The notes: generated by a model not told the origin, from the letters alone. DNA of 64,000 bases from Thamnaconus septentrionalis (GCA_009823395.1 CM020504.1:25244540-25308539); one strand, 5' to 3'; shown: positions 26,465-39,800, counted from the first letter of the stretch. A program made the numbers and translations.

Positions 26465-27379
26465 GGCTGGAGGCTGGGTGCTGGGTGCTGGGTGCTGGGT
26501 GCTGGGTGCTGGAGGCTGGGTGCTGGAGGCTGGAGGCTGGAGACTGGAGGCTGGGTGCTGGGTGCTGGAGGCTGGGTGCTGGAGGCTGGAGGCTGGAGGC
26601 TGGAGGCTGGGTGCTGGAGGCTGGAGGCTGGGTGCTGGGTGCTGGAGGCTGGGTGCTGGAGGCTGGAGGCTGGGTGCTGGAGGCTGGGTGCTGGAGGCTG
26701 GGTGCTGGAGGCTGGAGGCTGGGTGCTGGAGGCTGGGTGCTGGAGGCTGGAGGCTGGAGGCTGGAGGCTGGAGGCTGGAGGCTGGGTGCTGGAGGCTGGA
26801 GGCTGGGTGCTGGAGGCTGGGTGCTGGGTGCTGGGTGCTGGGTGCTGGGTGCTGGGTGCTGGAGGCTGGAGGCTGGGTGCTGGGTGCTGGGTGCTGGGTG
26901 CTGGGTGCTGGGTGCTGGGTGCTGGAGCTGGAGGCTGGGTGCTGGGTGCTGGGTGCTGGGTGCTGGGTGCTGGGTGCTGGGTGCTGGAGGCTGGAGGCTG
27001 GGTGCTGGGTGCTGGGTGCTGGGTGCTGGGTGCTGGGTGCTGGAGGCTGGGTGCTGGAGGCTGGGTGCTGGGTGCTGGGTGCTAGGTGCTGGGTGCTGGA
27101 GGCTGGAGGCTGGGTGCTGGAGGCTGGGTGCTGGGTGCTGGAGGCTGGAGGCTGGAGGCTGGGTGCTGGAGGCTGGAGGCTGGGTGCTGGGTGCTGGGTG
27201 CTAGGTGCTGGGTGCTGGAGGCTGGGTGCTGGGTGCTAGGTGCTAGGTGCTGGAGGCTGGGTGCTGGGTGCTGGGTGCTGGAGGCTGGAGGCTGGGTGCT
27301 GGGTGCTAGGTGCTGGGTGCTAGGTGCTGCTGGGTGCTGGAGGCTGGGTGCTGGAGGCTGGAGGCTGGAGGCTGGGTGG
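26465..27379. repeat. 7-bp two-word minisatellite (GCTGGGT / GCTGGAG)
   Basis: About 130 heptamers over 915 bp, nearly all one of two words, with rare GCTAGGT. The + strand carries many GGGTGCTGGGTGCTGGG runs. It encodes apparent Leu/Gly/Ala/Trp repeats in every frame by chance. Confidence 0.97.
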
Positions 27380-29256
27380 ACTTTCAGAGGCCTTCTCGAG
27401 GTGGTGGCCTTGCAGGACGGGGAAATGAAGAATTCCAGCAATGCAACTGGTTAAAAAAAAAACAACCAGCGGACTAGTGAGCGGTGCAAACTGGGGCCCC
27501 GTGGAAAAGATCCGGACGGAGCAGCACCGCCGCCCTGAGCAACTCCCAGCCTGTTATGAGCTATTACCTCATAACTCATATCAGATTAACGCTCCGCGCC
27601 GCCGCGGTGGCCCCTTTGTCATCATTCACATGTGTTATATATGTAACAGATTCCACGTGTTTATCTCGGACCCAGGAATTGGATTAATTTCTCATTAGCT
27701 TTCGCCGCCTGATCTGGTTGCGTCCCGCCCGCTTCATCTCTTCATCTAAATCAATAGAGATATGAATCAGCCCCATGTGGTCCACAAGGGGGCAAAAATC
27801 CATTTCTAGGCCAGGAGATAGGCCAGTAGGCCCACTCACGTGTGTGTGTGTGTGTGTGTGTGTGTGCAGGGAGGTTGCGTGTCCAGTGAAATACGACCCT
27901 GGCTGCGAGCGGCGGCGGCGGCTGCTGCTGCCGGTGGCCCCGTGTCAACCTATCATATCGCTTAATGACTCTGAAGTCATCACTTACCTCATCCTGACAC
28001 TGCGTATCGATTGGCCGGCCAACAGAAGGCTGATGGATGGATGGATGGATGAGCGGCCAGACGGACGGACGGACGGACGGGCAGAAGGATGGGCAGCTGA
28101 AGATCTCATTAATAAAATATGTTCCTTCCATATGACTACATGGCTGCTCTTTAGATGAGCGGCCAACGCGCAGCATAAAAGCACAAGCTGTGAGAAGGAA
28201 CTTGGGCTGTGTTGAAGATCACACTGCTGATCACTCCGCCGTGATGCCCGCCAGGCCGCAACGTCCACATTCTGTGTTTTCCGGAATGTAAGTCGCACTT
28301 TTTTTTTCCACTCAGGTGCGGCTTCAGCTTCACCTCAGCTCAGCTCGGCCCGGCTCGTCGTCGTCATCATCATCGGCCTGCAGCGATACGAGTGGAAGTG
28401 TTCTCATTCTTCTGTTCTCCTGATGCTGGTGCAGAGCTGGCTTTGATCTCCTGGCCTGAGCCTTTCCCGGTGGAGTTTGCATCTTCTCCTGCCTCCCAGC
28501 ATTGAGAACATTGAGAACTTTGCCACACTAAATGTGCAGGCCAGGAGTGTGAACACTCTCAAGAGGCGGTGATAGAAGATGAAGATGCTGGACGCTGTTT
28601 GTAAATACCTGGTCCAGTCCTCCATCATTTCCAGATGTGCTTCCGACAGACTTGAGTCGGGGTCGGTTCGTCTTGCCTGCGAGCTCAGTCTCGCAGATCG
28701 CAGTACGAGCGCGGACAAAAGAACAGCGGCATATTGTTGTCAAAGCGCTCTTCTATCCTCTGTTGCCCAGAGGATTCGTGTCTGATTGGGATTTCTTTGT
28801 TGTCGCCACAAAACAAAAAACTTTCCCTTTTTCTGTTCAGACTATTCTTCTTAATGACGCAATTAAAACAAACAAAAGCGAGGTGCATAGCGGTCCTTCA
28901 GAACCATTTCTAGATCTCTTTGTCAATGCCTCAGTCCACAATGGCTCCAGTGGTGAGCTCAGCATTTTTAATGGCCATCTAAATGCGGCGACAATGAATG
29001 TAGAAGAGCGTTCGAAGGAGGAAGGCTCGTCCTTTTCACAAGGAAGCCTTGATCAAACACAAGAATGATCGTCCCTCACGATTCCAAGGTCAGACGTGTG
29101 GAGCATCTTACTCTGGAAGAGCAAAGTCCCTGCAGGCAAGCCTTGCCTCGGAGACTGCAGTGCAGTGTGATGAATGAGTCCACCATCAAACCCCCGACTC
29201 TGGCCGGACGATTGTACGGAAAAACGTGTGCGCATGATTGCGGGTGGAATCTACGG
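27380..29256. other. Intergenic DNA with candidate regulatory block
   Basis: Contains a unique-looking block at 27530-27790 (ATGAATCAG, TGGATTAATTTCTC, CACATGTG words), a GT run at 27841-27866 and GGAT/GGAC tetramers at 28032-28082. Between 28.1 and 29.2 kb I see no recognisable gene; a 143-codon open frame at 28637-29068 lacks splice or homology support. Confidence 0.5.
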
Positions 29257-29399
29257 TGGCCGAGAGCTGCAAAGACAAAACAAAAGGGAAGTGCACCAGA
29301 CCACTAGGGGGCACCAAACCGAGGGATTGACCAACACTAGAAAAGTTGAATTAAAGGCTACATTTCCCCTTTTAGCAACATTATCTTCGGAGCTAATGT

Positions 29400-29450
<51 letters not shown>

Positions 29451-29808
29451 AAAACAGAAAAAACAAGGAAACAAAAAAAACAAAGTCATCCCTGCCACCT
29501 TCCCATCTCCCCTCTGTCCTGATCTTGTTTGCCGTCTCTGTAACCACCATTAAATCCAATCACAACCCCTCGGGCCTCGAAAGTTGTTTAACGTTAGCAA
29601 CACTAATAACGGTACTTTAGTTTGACTTCTTCCCCCTCTACTGTAACTAGTACAGAGAAATACACCACCCTCTTGGTTTAAAGAGGGACCGATCCCGCAG
29701 AGTTGGTCAATCGCTCGGTTTGGCGCCCCTAGTGGCCTGGCGCACTTCTGTTTTGTTTGATGAATTTTTCAGGGTTTCTCTCTTGCAGCGTGTTTGCAGC
29801 TCTCGGCC
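29257..29808. repeat. Foldback (long inverted repeat) element
   Basis: The left arm, from TGGCCGAGAGCTGCAAAG through CACTAGGGGGCACCAAACC to GATTGACCAA (29257-29333), is complementary to the right arm, from TTGGTCAATCGCTCGG to GCTCTCGGCCA (29703-29808), with a roughly 30-bp insertion in the right arm. The centre holds (TC)n at 29403-29446. Confidence 0.75.
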
Positions 29809-30640
29809 AAAAAGTCCAAAAAAAACATCAACCTTACCGTAGAATTGTGTTTTAAACATTCTTTGCTTTTCAGTGGCTTTCTACTGTGGGAGACGAAGCT
29901 AATGCACAAGCTAATGCTTTGGCTGGAACGTATGATCTGACTGAAGGTCTCCAATACCAGTGGTGATTTTTGTTAAGTAGGATGTCGTCTCAAGCATTGA
30001 CCTTGAAATCTTGGGAGAAAGGAACAAACACAACACTTCCTTTAAGCGTTCCCAATTATCTGGAGCCAGTAGAGTAAATAAACAGGCGGCAGAGCAAAGG
30101 AACGTGAACGCTCCAAGCAGGGCCCTCGGAGGAGGACCAGGCAGAAGCTTGAAGAACACTGTTTCACTGCAACAAAAACAGGACGTAGCCACAAACTTGG
30201 AAGCCAAGACGGCCCCAGTGTTGGAGCTGCGGTGGTGGCAGCAGGATCGCCGTGCTTCATCAATGAAGGGAAGAGATGAAGAGCACGAGGCTGCTGTTGA
30301 ACGGATCTGGAGAGGGTTCAGAGGGCTTCCCATGTGTCACCCGTCACGCCAATGGGAAGCTGCGCTCTTACTGTTTGCCAGTTTGCAAAAAGTAAAGAAA
30401 ATGTTGATAAAGGACAAATTCCACAACGTCACAATTCTCATTCCAATTTGCTTTGGGTTCTGTTGATCCAAACCAGAATAGAGCAGCGCTGTCTCCTGAC
30501 TCAGAAGGACCGAGTCTGAAGGCCATCAGGAAGGAGGCCACCACACCATCGATTCAAAACAGATCCGAACAATCGGACGCTAGCTTCTCAGAACCTTCCA
30601 GTCCTGACATTCACCTGGGAACGCCCTTCTTCTTCTCCGG
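29809..30640. other. Intergenic DNA, nothing recognised
   Basis: Non-repetitive sequence without coding support; open frames on both strands are short and lack homology. Confidence 0.5.
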
Positions 30641-30982
30641 GTGACACGGTGGCGCAGTGGTTAGCGCTGCCGCCCCGCAGCAAGAAGGTTGTGGGTTCGA
30701 CTCCAGGCACGGGACCTTCCTGTGTGGAGTTCGCATGGACCTCCGTTGTGTCTGCTGGGTTCTCCAGGTTCCGCCCACACTCCAAAAACATGCATGTGAG
30801 GTGAATTGGGAACTCTAAATTGTCCGTAGTTAACTGTGAATGGTTGTGTGTCTCTATGTGGCCCTAATAAAGTGGCCACTGGTCCAGGGTGTCGCCCAGT
30901 GACAGCTGGGTGAGGCTCCAGCAGACCCCCAGGACCCTGAGTGCAGGAGGAAGAAGGCATTGAAGATGGATGGATGGATGTC
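30641..30982 (+). repeat. tRNA-derived SINE, sense copy
   Basis: Head with A-box-like TGGCGCAGTGG (30650-30660) and perfect B box GGTTCGACTCC (30694-30704), a body with TCCAAAAACATGCATGTGAG and a GGATGGATGG tail. No amino-acid acceptor structure, so not a functional tRNA. Confidence 0.85.
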
Positions 30983-31797
30983 CTTTTCCATGGGTCTACC
31001 AAAGGTCTCACCACCTGGTGGCGGTTCACCTGGTGAACAAAGTCCCACGGCAGTCGTTTCTATTCCGGCTCAGTCAAACTTTGCTCTCGCTCTTTCCTGC
31101 GATCCAGGAGGTTGACGCTCGCCCGTGCCTCCTCCTTCCAGAGTGACGAGGCGAGCGTGGCTGCATTCCTTGACCATTGTACTCTCATTGTTCGGACCTG
31201 ACGGTGAACTCTGCACGACGCCGCAGAAAGGAAATCCGTCAAGCGCGTTTGTATATTTCATGTTGCAGTGGGAGCTCTTTCAACCCGTTTACTGTTTGAT
31301 TTGCCTGGCAGGCAGTGCAACAGGAAGCTTCCTGGGTGTTTGTTCAAGACACAGTCCAACATTTCAACATTTCAACATTTCAACGTCATCGTGCGAGCAG
31401 GTAAATTTGCCAAAGCAACGGTACAAAAAAGATGGAAAAATTGTATCAATTCAAAGAAATAAGGCAAGAAAAAATAAGAATGAAATATTTGTAAGGTATT
31501 AAAAGTATTTACATCTCATGGACGGTTGGATTTGCAGCTACGTCTGCTGACGTAAAGAAGACAGAGCCGCTGTAACTCGCTGCCGCTCACACGGCGCCAT
31601 CTTGGAAGGTTGCATTTCTAATTTCCCAGCGAGATCCTGTGACTGTGAAGCTAAACGGCTGCGGCGGCGGCGGCGACGAGAGGGAAGGAGTTAAAGTGTG
31701 ACTCTGAACTGTCATCATCGCAGGAACATACAGCACAACATCCTCCCATCTGCCAGCAGAGGAAGTGAGCTTCAATAGCTGCCATTATGTTCTGAGC

Positions 31798-31828
<31 letters not shown>

Positions 31829-32035
31829 GCCATTGGAAGGAAGTGAGCCTTCCAATATTGTTGTGTGCACTGGAGAGGCTCTCTGCTGCCTCCGGTGTCC
31901 ACGGTGGGAAAGGGCTTCGAGTCCACCTGCACTTTTTATTTCATACATTTTCACGTTTTTTTTTTTTTTTTCTATGAAGCCGAGTGTGATTGGGTGGGTG
32001 TGAGTCTTCCCTCAATATGATGTCAGTGTGACTGC

Positions 32036-32078
<43 letters not shown>

Positions 32079-32479
32079 CTGCTCCTCCTCCTCCTCCTTT
32101 TTTTTTTTTCCTTTCCACCCAGCTGACTAATGACCTAGACCCCCTCCCCCTCCCCTCCCCCCCTCCACTCCCCTCCACTTCCCCCTTACTCACCCCTCCC
32201 CCCCCTTGCTCTCCACTTCCCCTCCCCCCTCTTGACCGCATGGCAGTGAGGAGAACTGGAGGTATGGCGGCGGTGACGGGGGGGGAGCCCAGCCACCACC
32301 AGATCTGTGGATCATCTGCATGGCTGCACACACACACACACAGGGGAGGGGCTCTGAGGTCATAAAGGAGGCTCCGTTCTATTGGTCAACTGGAGGCTCA
32401 CACATCAGATCAGGATGAGGAGGAAACTAACAACTTGCTTCTTTCTTTCGCTCTTCTATAGGGTGTGTGTGTGTGTGTG

Positions 32480-32510
<31 letters not shown>

Positions 32511-32630
32511 AATTGTCAGAAAAAAATCATCATGTGAGATGTTCATAGTATGAAAACTTTCCATGTTCTGTATCTCACCCATAATGCACCACTGAGTTTC
32601 TTTCTCCCCTCTGAACGTGAAGGGATCTAT
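30983..32630. other. Intergenic DNA with microsatellites
   Basis: GT runs at 31801-31828, 32039-32074 and 32464-32510, a C/T-rich stretch at 32083-32233 and otherwise unique non-coding sequence. Confidence 0.6.
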
Positions 32631-32681
32631 TTATATATATATATCTATCCATCTATCTATCTATCTATCCATCTATCTATC

Positions 32682-32776
<95 letters not shown>

Positions 32777-32777
32777 C

Positions 32778-32852
<75 letters not shown>

Positions 32853-32997
32853 CAGCCATCCATCCATCCATCTATCTATCTATCATCTATCTATCATCTA
32901 TCTATCATCTATCTATCATCTATCATCTATCTATCTATCTATCCATCCATCCATCCATCCATCTATCTATCTATCCATATCTATCTATCCATCCATC

Positions 32998-33060
<63 letters not shown>

Positions 33061-33076
33061 CATCCATCCATCCATC
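32631..33076. repeat. (TATC)n/(CATC)n tetranucleotide array
   Basis: About 445 bp of CTAT/CCAT units with block-wise alternation. Open in two frames on the + strand as an Ile-Tyr-Leu-Ser repeat by composition only. Confidence 0.97.
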
Positions 33077-33337
33077 GAGTCAACAGTCACATCCTCCAGA
33101 GTGACGCGTTGACCTTCTTCACGACGCCTCCTCTTCCTCTTTGGTCCGTTCACTACCGCGGTGACCGCCGCCAATCCTCTGCCTCCATCTCACCTTGTCC
33201 TCGGCACCCTCTTCTTCTCTCACACTCACTCACTCCATCCATCTCCTCTTTACTCTTCCTCCAGTCGTCCTGCGTGGCAGTACTGCCGATATACTACAAA
33301 CCCCTCCTGCTTTGTCCAATTATAATACTTGGGAGTT

Positions 33338-34524
33338 TGCTGTAGAATCTGAACGCCACGACGGTGTCAAGATGTCCATCTTCATCAGACAGCAGGAGAG
33401 TGGTTGTCCGGTCCGGGAGGGTGTTGGCTGAATATGAAGAGGAGGCGGAGGAGGAGGAGGAAGAGGAGGAGGAGGAGGAGGAGGAGGCCGAGCAGCAGCA
33501 GCAGAACCAGTGTGCTGATGGAAGAACAGCCAGTGGACACTGTGTTGGTGCCGCACCTGGAGGTCAGTACAGCGCCACCTGTCTCACAGCCCCGGCCGCC
33601 ATCTGCAGGAGACAACAGCTGTCTGATGATCTCATCCCGCACGCGGACACTCCCACTGTAACGCTATAGCCTCCTTCATCCTCCCGCACCCCGTGTTTAT
33701 TGTACAATAGAATAGAATAGAATAGAATAGAATAGAATGTCTTTGTTCTTCTCACACTGGGGGAAATTTGAATAATTTCAGCAATAATATAGTGCAAAGA
33801 AAAGAACATGCATAATAATTAAAAGGAAATAAAGAAGTCAAATGAAAAATGAATAGCGAGATGTTTACTTTATTTTATGGGCTGTTGGATTCTATCAGTA
33901 ATCTACTGATATTGACACGGAATTGTTTCATTGCACCTGGATGAGATGCAGGTGGTTGAAAAAATGTTTGAGCTGTGTGTGTGTGTGTGTGTGTTGGCAA
34001 GGTCATATTGACAGTTCATGGCGGCTCTTTCTCACCGACATCATGAAGAACAGACTCAGAACATCGGCGGTTCGCTGCCGCTGAGAACGCGGTACCGCAG
34101 CTGAGCGCCAGCGGTACCGGTACCGGTACCGACAGCGGGTCGACACAGGTGTTCGACCGGCCCGGCGGATCCCTGTTGGGGCTTTCACTGGCCAACACTG
34201 ACCTCTAGTGGGCAACGGACGAACTGCATTCAAGCTACTGCTGCTACCCCCACCATTACTCGGACCGGGGGTTTTGGGGGGTGGGGTTACTCGTTCAGTC
34301 ATTTCTGCATTGAGCTCCATTCCAGCAGCTTCATGTCATCATCTAGTGGAATACTAGAACATTGCAGGTGCAGGAGAACCAGTCAGGATGTGCTGAACAT
34401 ATTATGGGATGGCTCCTCCTCCTCATATTCAGCCAACACCCTCCTGGACTGGACAACCACTCTCCTGCTGTCCTGATGAAGATGGACATCTTGACACCGT
34501 CGTGGCGTTCAGATTCTACCAGCA
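33338..34524. repeat. Inverted repeat pair, about 110-bp arms, possible transposon ends
   Basis: The left arm at 33338-33447 (TAGAATCTGAACGCCACGAC and on) is the reverse complement, with few differences, of 34412-34524 (ending GTCGTGGCGTTCAGATTCTA). About 960 bp lie between, without a transposase frame. A GAG/GGA run starts at the inner edge of the left arm. Confidence 0.8.
33704..33870. repeat. (AATAG)n-tailed retroposon 3' end
   Basis: Seven AATAG units followed by ATGTCTTTGTTCTTCTCAC. The same style of AGAATAG tail occurs near 43550 and TCAGAA tails near 37746. Confidence 0.5.
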
Positions 34525-35215
34525 GGGGATGAACAGCACCCCCTGCTGGTCACCGACTGTTGAAGCAACAATAAACTGCCCCAATCTGAATGTGAGTCTG
34601 AACTGTATTTCACTTTAGAGCAGATTCAAAAGTCTGGTTTCTAAATTAAACATTTTATTATCGTAAAAAAAAAGTTCTCGCTAGTGAACTCACATTATTG
34701 CAACCAGCAATAATTAAAAATGTATGGACTTTTTCTTCTTCATGTCTCTCCAACACAATTATTTTGAGTGACTGCATGAGTAGGTCACTACTGTTACACA
34801 GGTTGCACTGTGGTAAATGTCATGAAACCTCGAGCCGTATATAAAAAAAAAACATATAAATATATAAAGAACATTTCTCAAGTGATCTTTATCCTCGGTT
34901 TCTAGTTGTGCGCATATAGCAAGGTTTGAACATTTCCTCCTGGTGTAAAAAGTCACAGCAAGGCTTGTTGGTAGAAAAAAAAACATTTTTAATTTGGTGG
35001 TATCCCAAATGACAAAAGAAAGCCACGGGTTAACACAGAGAGATGTTAGAAGCACAGCTTGGAGTTCCTCTGCATGGCTGCTTGTTGGAGTGGCTCCTGC
35101 TAGAGGGAGGTTAGCTTCATGACGACGAGCATCAAACTCAACAGCGTGAAAAGAGGAGGAAACAAATGTCAAGATGATCCGTTGGAAAAGAGAGACAATC
35201 AAGGATTTTAGTCCC

Positions 35216-35263
<48 letters not shown>

Positions 35264-35493
35264 AAGAGAGGAACTTCTGGCTCTTCAGTCAATGTGAGGG
35301 ACAGTCTTCTAAGATGATCCTGGTTCTGATGAGTCGGTGCTGGGCAGGCAACCTTCAGGGTGAGCAGAGCAGGTGGAGCCAGGAGCTCCAGGAGCTCCAG
35401 GAGCTCCTGGTCAGTGGCAGAGCCGCTCTTCTTCAACCAGCCAATGATAAAAGTGACATTGAAAGAATGGTTTGAAGGGAGGTCGAGGTCGAT

Positions 35494-35543
<50 letters not shown>

Positions 35544-36422
35544 GGTGACGCACAGGAAGTCCCGCTCGTCTTCTGCCACTGCTTCCCCTGCTGATGCTTG
35601 GGGTGACACCACAGAGGAAGAGGAGCACTCACGCTCACACTGACGGACTGGTTACAGTTGCCAACTGGCCCGTTCATGTGTAAGACGGCTGGGGAATCGA
35701 ACTCGCAGCCTGCTCGCTTGGAGACGACGGCACCGCGCCACCGCGTCGCCCGTCCAGAAACTGGCCGTCCAGCAGTGGTGCGAGTCACTTTTCCAATGGT
35801 TGTCTTTGTGGGGGCCACGCGTTGGTGCTCATGTCCTCAAAATGTTGTCAACTACGTGTAGACAGGGATGGGCAAACTACGGCCCGGGGTCCATACGCAG
35901 CCGGTTAAGCTTTTTAATCCGGCCCGCCGAACTTGAAGACTTCACATGAAGAGTCAGTAAATCATAAACCAGCTGAATTCCATCCAATTTTCAGGAGTCG
36001 TTTCAACACTGGGGGGCTTCAGAGACTCCTGATTTGGTTGGAACTTTGCTTTCGTTCCTTTTCAATTGACATTAAGTCTCATGTTTTCAACATATGCCAT
36101 GATAGATAGATTTAGTTTCCTCCTATGAGGAGGCTCAGCACAGCACTCCATCCATCTGCTGCTGCTGCTGCTCCGGCCCCTCGGTCACATTTCAGAACCC
36201 ACTGTGGTCGGAGAGTTTGCCCATCATCTGCTCCAGCTTTGCAATAGCATTAGTGAACGTCTGATTGTGAAAGCACAGTGTACAATAAGCATCCATACAG
36301 ACGGACAGACAGGACGGACGACAGACAGACAGGAATCACAGAGGCTTCGGCCTGAAGAGGCCTCAGCAGCAGGAGCAGGTAGAGAAAACACCTGGAAGGA
36401 CAACAGCAGACTGGGAAGCGGG
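34525..36422. other. Intergenic DNA downstream of ptbp2
   Basis: Contains (CA)n at 35219-35260, (ATC)n at 35494-35542, a degraded antisense SINE head at about 35685-35755 (GAATCGAACTCGCAG) and a hAT-like edge at 35867-35900 (GGGCAAACTACGGCCC). No gene recognised. Confidence 0.5.
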
Positions 36423-36428
36423 TTTATT
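36423..36428 (-). terminator. Candidate ptbp2 polyadenylation signal
   Basis: AATAAA on the - strand about 430 nt beyond the ptbp2 stop codon. It is the nearest canonical signal I noticed; mammalian PTBP2 3' UTRs are usually longer, so other sites may be used. Confidence 0.3.
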
Positions 36429-36857
36429 GTCCTCTGTGTGGCCGAGGGCTGCCTCACTAGCACAGCCGCTGGCCGCGGCTGGGAGTGCGCCAGCAGCCAC
36501 GCCCTCAGTGATGTCACAGTACGGAAGGCTGAACTAGACTAGACTCTGAGATGGACTTTAGCTGCTCCTGTATGAAATTTCAGACTCTCAAAGTCGCGCA
36601 AACCACCAGCCGGGGGGGGGCTCTGGGCACTCTGCTTCTCTTGAAAAAAAAAAAAAAAAAATCTACAAAATACTTGAATATTTAATGAGGAGTTCTTTTG
36701 ATTCTGAAAAAACACTTTCCCCGTTTACACCTCCAGCTAAATCTGGAGCGAGTGGTGAGAGAACTACTGGAACAACATAAAGGAGGAGGAGCTAACAGAA
36801 GAACAGGTGGAGGTGGACTGATGCCGGCGGCCTCGTCGGGTCGTCCCGCGTCGCGGA
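36429..36857 (-). other. ptbp2: Putative ptbp2 3' UTR
   Basis: Non-coding sequence between the ptbp2 stop and the first - strand AATAAA, with an A-run at 36642-36660 (+). The extent is inferred. Confidence 0.35.
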
Positions 36858-39800
36858 TTAAATGGTGGACTTTGAAAAGGAGACCTTCAGGTGGTGATTG
36901 CCGCCCATGTCGTAGTTGTGAAGGTCCATCAGGGCCTGGATCGCTTCCTCCACCGACGACATCTGGATCAGGGACATCTTGCGGTCCCTGGTGAGGACGC
37001 AGAGACACAACAAGGGAAATTACCACGGCGTGGCAAAGTTCATCTTAGTTCGCTTGTTAGTTTGAAACAATGTACATTAGAATTGAATCCTTCTAAATTC
37101 ATTATGCACGGGATAAAATATCGAGCTTTCTCATGTGAAGATTTTTTTTTTTTTTTTAGTCTTGGCTCATGGAAATCACCAGTTTAGTCAAATACACATA
37201 TTAATACTACAATGGACAACGTGCAGAGTGGTGGAAAAGCTTTTGGACACCCAACGCAACTGTGATATATTTCATTAAGAATCACTTTTGAAAAAGGAGG
37301 TCAAGGCAGAGGCACCAAAAGCCTGCATTCTATGGTTTGGCCAGCAGGAACACACCAAAGATAGTTGCCAGAAAAAAAAAGACTGAAATGATTGGCTGTC
37401 AACATGGAAAACATGGACAAAATCCACAAACTGCTCAACATTCAAATTAAAATGTCCAGGAAAAAACTTCTTAAGGCCATTTTCTCTGATTTTAGTCTTT
37501 AGTTTAGTTTTTCCCCTTGTTAACAAAAAACAAAACCAAACATATGAATGAATGAATGAATGAATGAATGAATTGCACAATGACTCATCATTTCACGATG
37601 ATATTCGAGATTGCGTAAAATTCAAAGTATTTGAAAACCCCTTTCCCTTAACTACTGTGTATTAAAAACAGTCTGTAACATCGGAAGGTATCAAAGAAAA
37701 AAGAAGTTAAGTTTTTGCAAGGAATGTAAAGCTATGTTGGTATATCAGAATCAGAATCAGAATCAGAAATACTTTTATTTATCCCGAAGGAAATTCTTTT
37801 CGTAAAAGGATTCCAGTCAACTTTGTACATAAAATATAGAAGCATACAACTAATCAAGTAAAAATAAAACAATAGAAAATTAAGAGCTGAGAAAAATTGG
37901 CATAGTGCCAAGTGCACAGTTAAGATAAAATAAAAATAAAGAGCATATGACTATAAGATAGTGTAAAATGTTTGGATGTATGCATGTGGATGTATATGGC
38001 ACTGTTTGAGAATTATATAGTTTAATTGCCACAGGAAGAAAAGATCTTCTGTGGCGCTCAGTCTTTGAGGTGGGGATATACTACTTATATATTACTATGA
38101 AGAGCATCTTACTGAAAGAACTTGAAGGCCTTGACACTCCCTCCACTGTTTGAGAAGAGAAGACGCAGATCCTCCTCTCCAACTCCCTCCCTGGGGAGCA
38201 CAAACAGCCACGACCATCATCACACTGCAAAAGCAGCAGCGAGCCGTTCCAAGTTACTGGAAAGGCACCGCAGGGCAACTCTGCCGAGTACCACGAGCGC
38301 CGCAATACCGGATGTTGGAGAGATGAAGTGTGGCCGAGGGAGGGAAGATGTTCTGAAAGTTCTTGGATCCTGGTTTCTTGAATCGGTGCAGAGGAGAGCC
38401 GGAAAAATCTGTGTTTGGAAGGAAATCGGGAGTCAGACGACTGGGCCGGCTGCTGATTCCAGGGCAAGTGAGTGTAAACAGATCAGACCAGCAGATCAGC
38501 TTTGAACAAACACCAATCTGCTGAATGGCTAAAACGCTTCTATTTCTTTTATTAGACATCCAGTGTGTAAAATCTGGCCTGATTTATGATTTTTTTTTAT
38601 GTTGCTAAAAACCTGAATATACTGTTGATAAATACACATCATTATTATTTCATTCCAAGGAAAAGACTGCGACTCCAGCAGCAGAGGTGATGGACTGCTG
38701 GTGGTCAGTTACCTTTAGTGAGCAGCTGGTCATCCAGGCCCTCCCTGGGTAGAGCCACAGTCTGGTGCTTGGACAGCGTCACTCTCATCACTTTACCAAA
38801 CACCTTCTGGCCGTTCAAGTGGCTCATTGCTGCGGGGGAGTCAACACAGATATGAACACGGTCTTAAAGCAGACAGTGTTGCAGTGCTGCAAGGGCCAAG
38901 CAACATTCACGCATCAGTCTTGCTCACGGACACCGAGGTGCTGATTTACAAAGATGCATCATGAAGGATCTGCTGTCAGAAACGCCCGTAGCCACGCATT
39001 GACTGAAAGCAGCACTGAAGCACTGAAGGGACTCTGTGTGTTATTTTGCCATTGTGTGATGGTCACAACCCTCACTGCACCGCCTCAGTGGGTCAGCTTG
39101 GTTAATAATTAGGGCTTATAATGACGTTTGTGTTCATTATTCAGCATGCAAACCTTTAATAAATCAGTCCTTGAATGAAGTGCTGACAGACCATTGACGC
39201 TGTCTGAGATTTAAAGGGACAGCGCGTCTATTTTCTACTCATGACTGCGATGAGCAGGTCGATGCAGGCGTTTTGTTTTTTAATCATCAGTTGACCGCTA
39301 ACAATTGGCATTGTCAGTGGACAAGCTGCGGGGCAGAGCGTCAACAATACGGAGCAGCAAGGAAGCTAACGAGGCGGTGGTCAGTGTTTTCTCCAACACT
39401 CAACTAGTTGTTGAGATGTTGTTGATGTGGGAGCACCCTCCAGTTGACAGTTCAATTTTTATTATCAATCAAAGATTGGTAAATTGGTCTGTTCAATGTG
39501 GATGATTAGAAAGCACTTGGTTTATTAGTCACACAGTGAGGGGGAAAATATGTATAGGAATCATAATAAATCGCGATACTCGATTAATCGCGATTAATTG
39601 AATCGCAGCCCTCTGAATCGGAATTGAATTGAATGGCCAGGCAGCTAGCGATTCCCACCCCTACTAGTGTTGTGATGTTGGATACGTTAGAAACCCGAGG
39701 CGGCAGTGATCTCAGATGTAAACAAGTGGATTCTTGCCGGAAAAGGACAGAAGTGAATAAAACATCTCAGATTAAACAAGCAGACAAAGTGCCACTTAGG

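Noticed and set aside
26453..27239. Open frames of 210-253 codons rich in Trp, Leu, Gly and Ala
   Set aside because: All three frames are open because the heptamer repeat contains no stop. There is no start context, splice site or homology.
28637..29068. 143-codon + strand frame as a gene
   Set aside because: No recognisable domain, no splice support and random-looking composition in intergenic DNA.
30641..30720. tRNA gene
   Set aside because: A and B boxes are present but no acceptor stem or cloverleaf, and the body and tail are those of a SINE.
32550..33345. 184- and 242-codon frames (Ile-Tyr-Leu-Ser repeats)
   Set aside because: Translations of the TATC tetranucleotide array.
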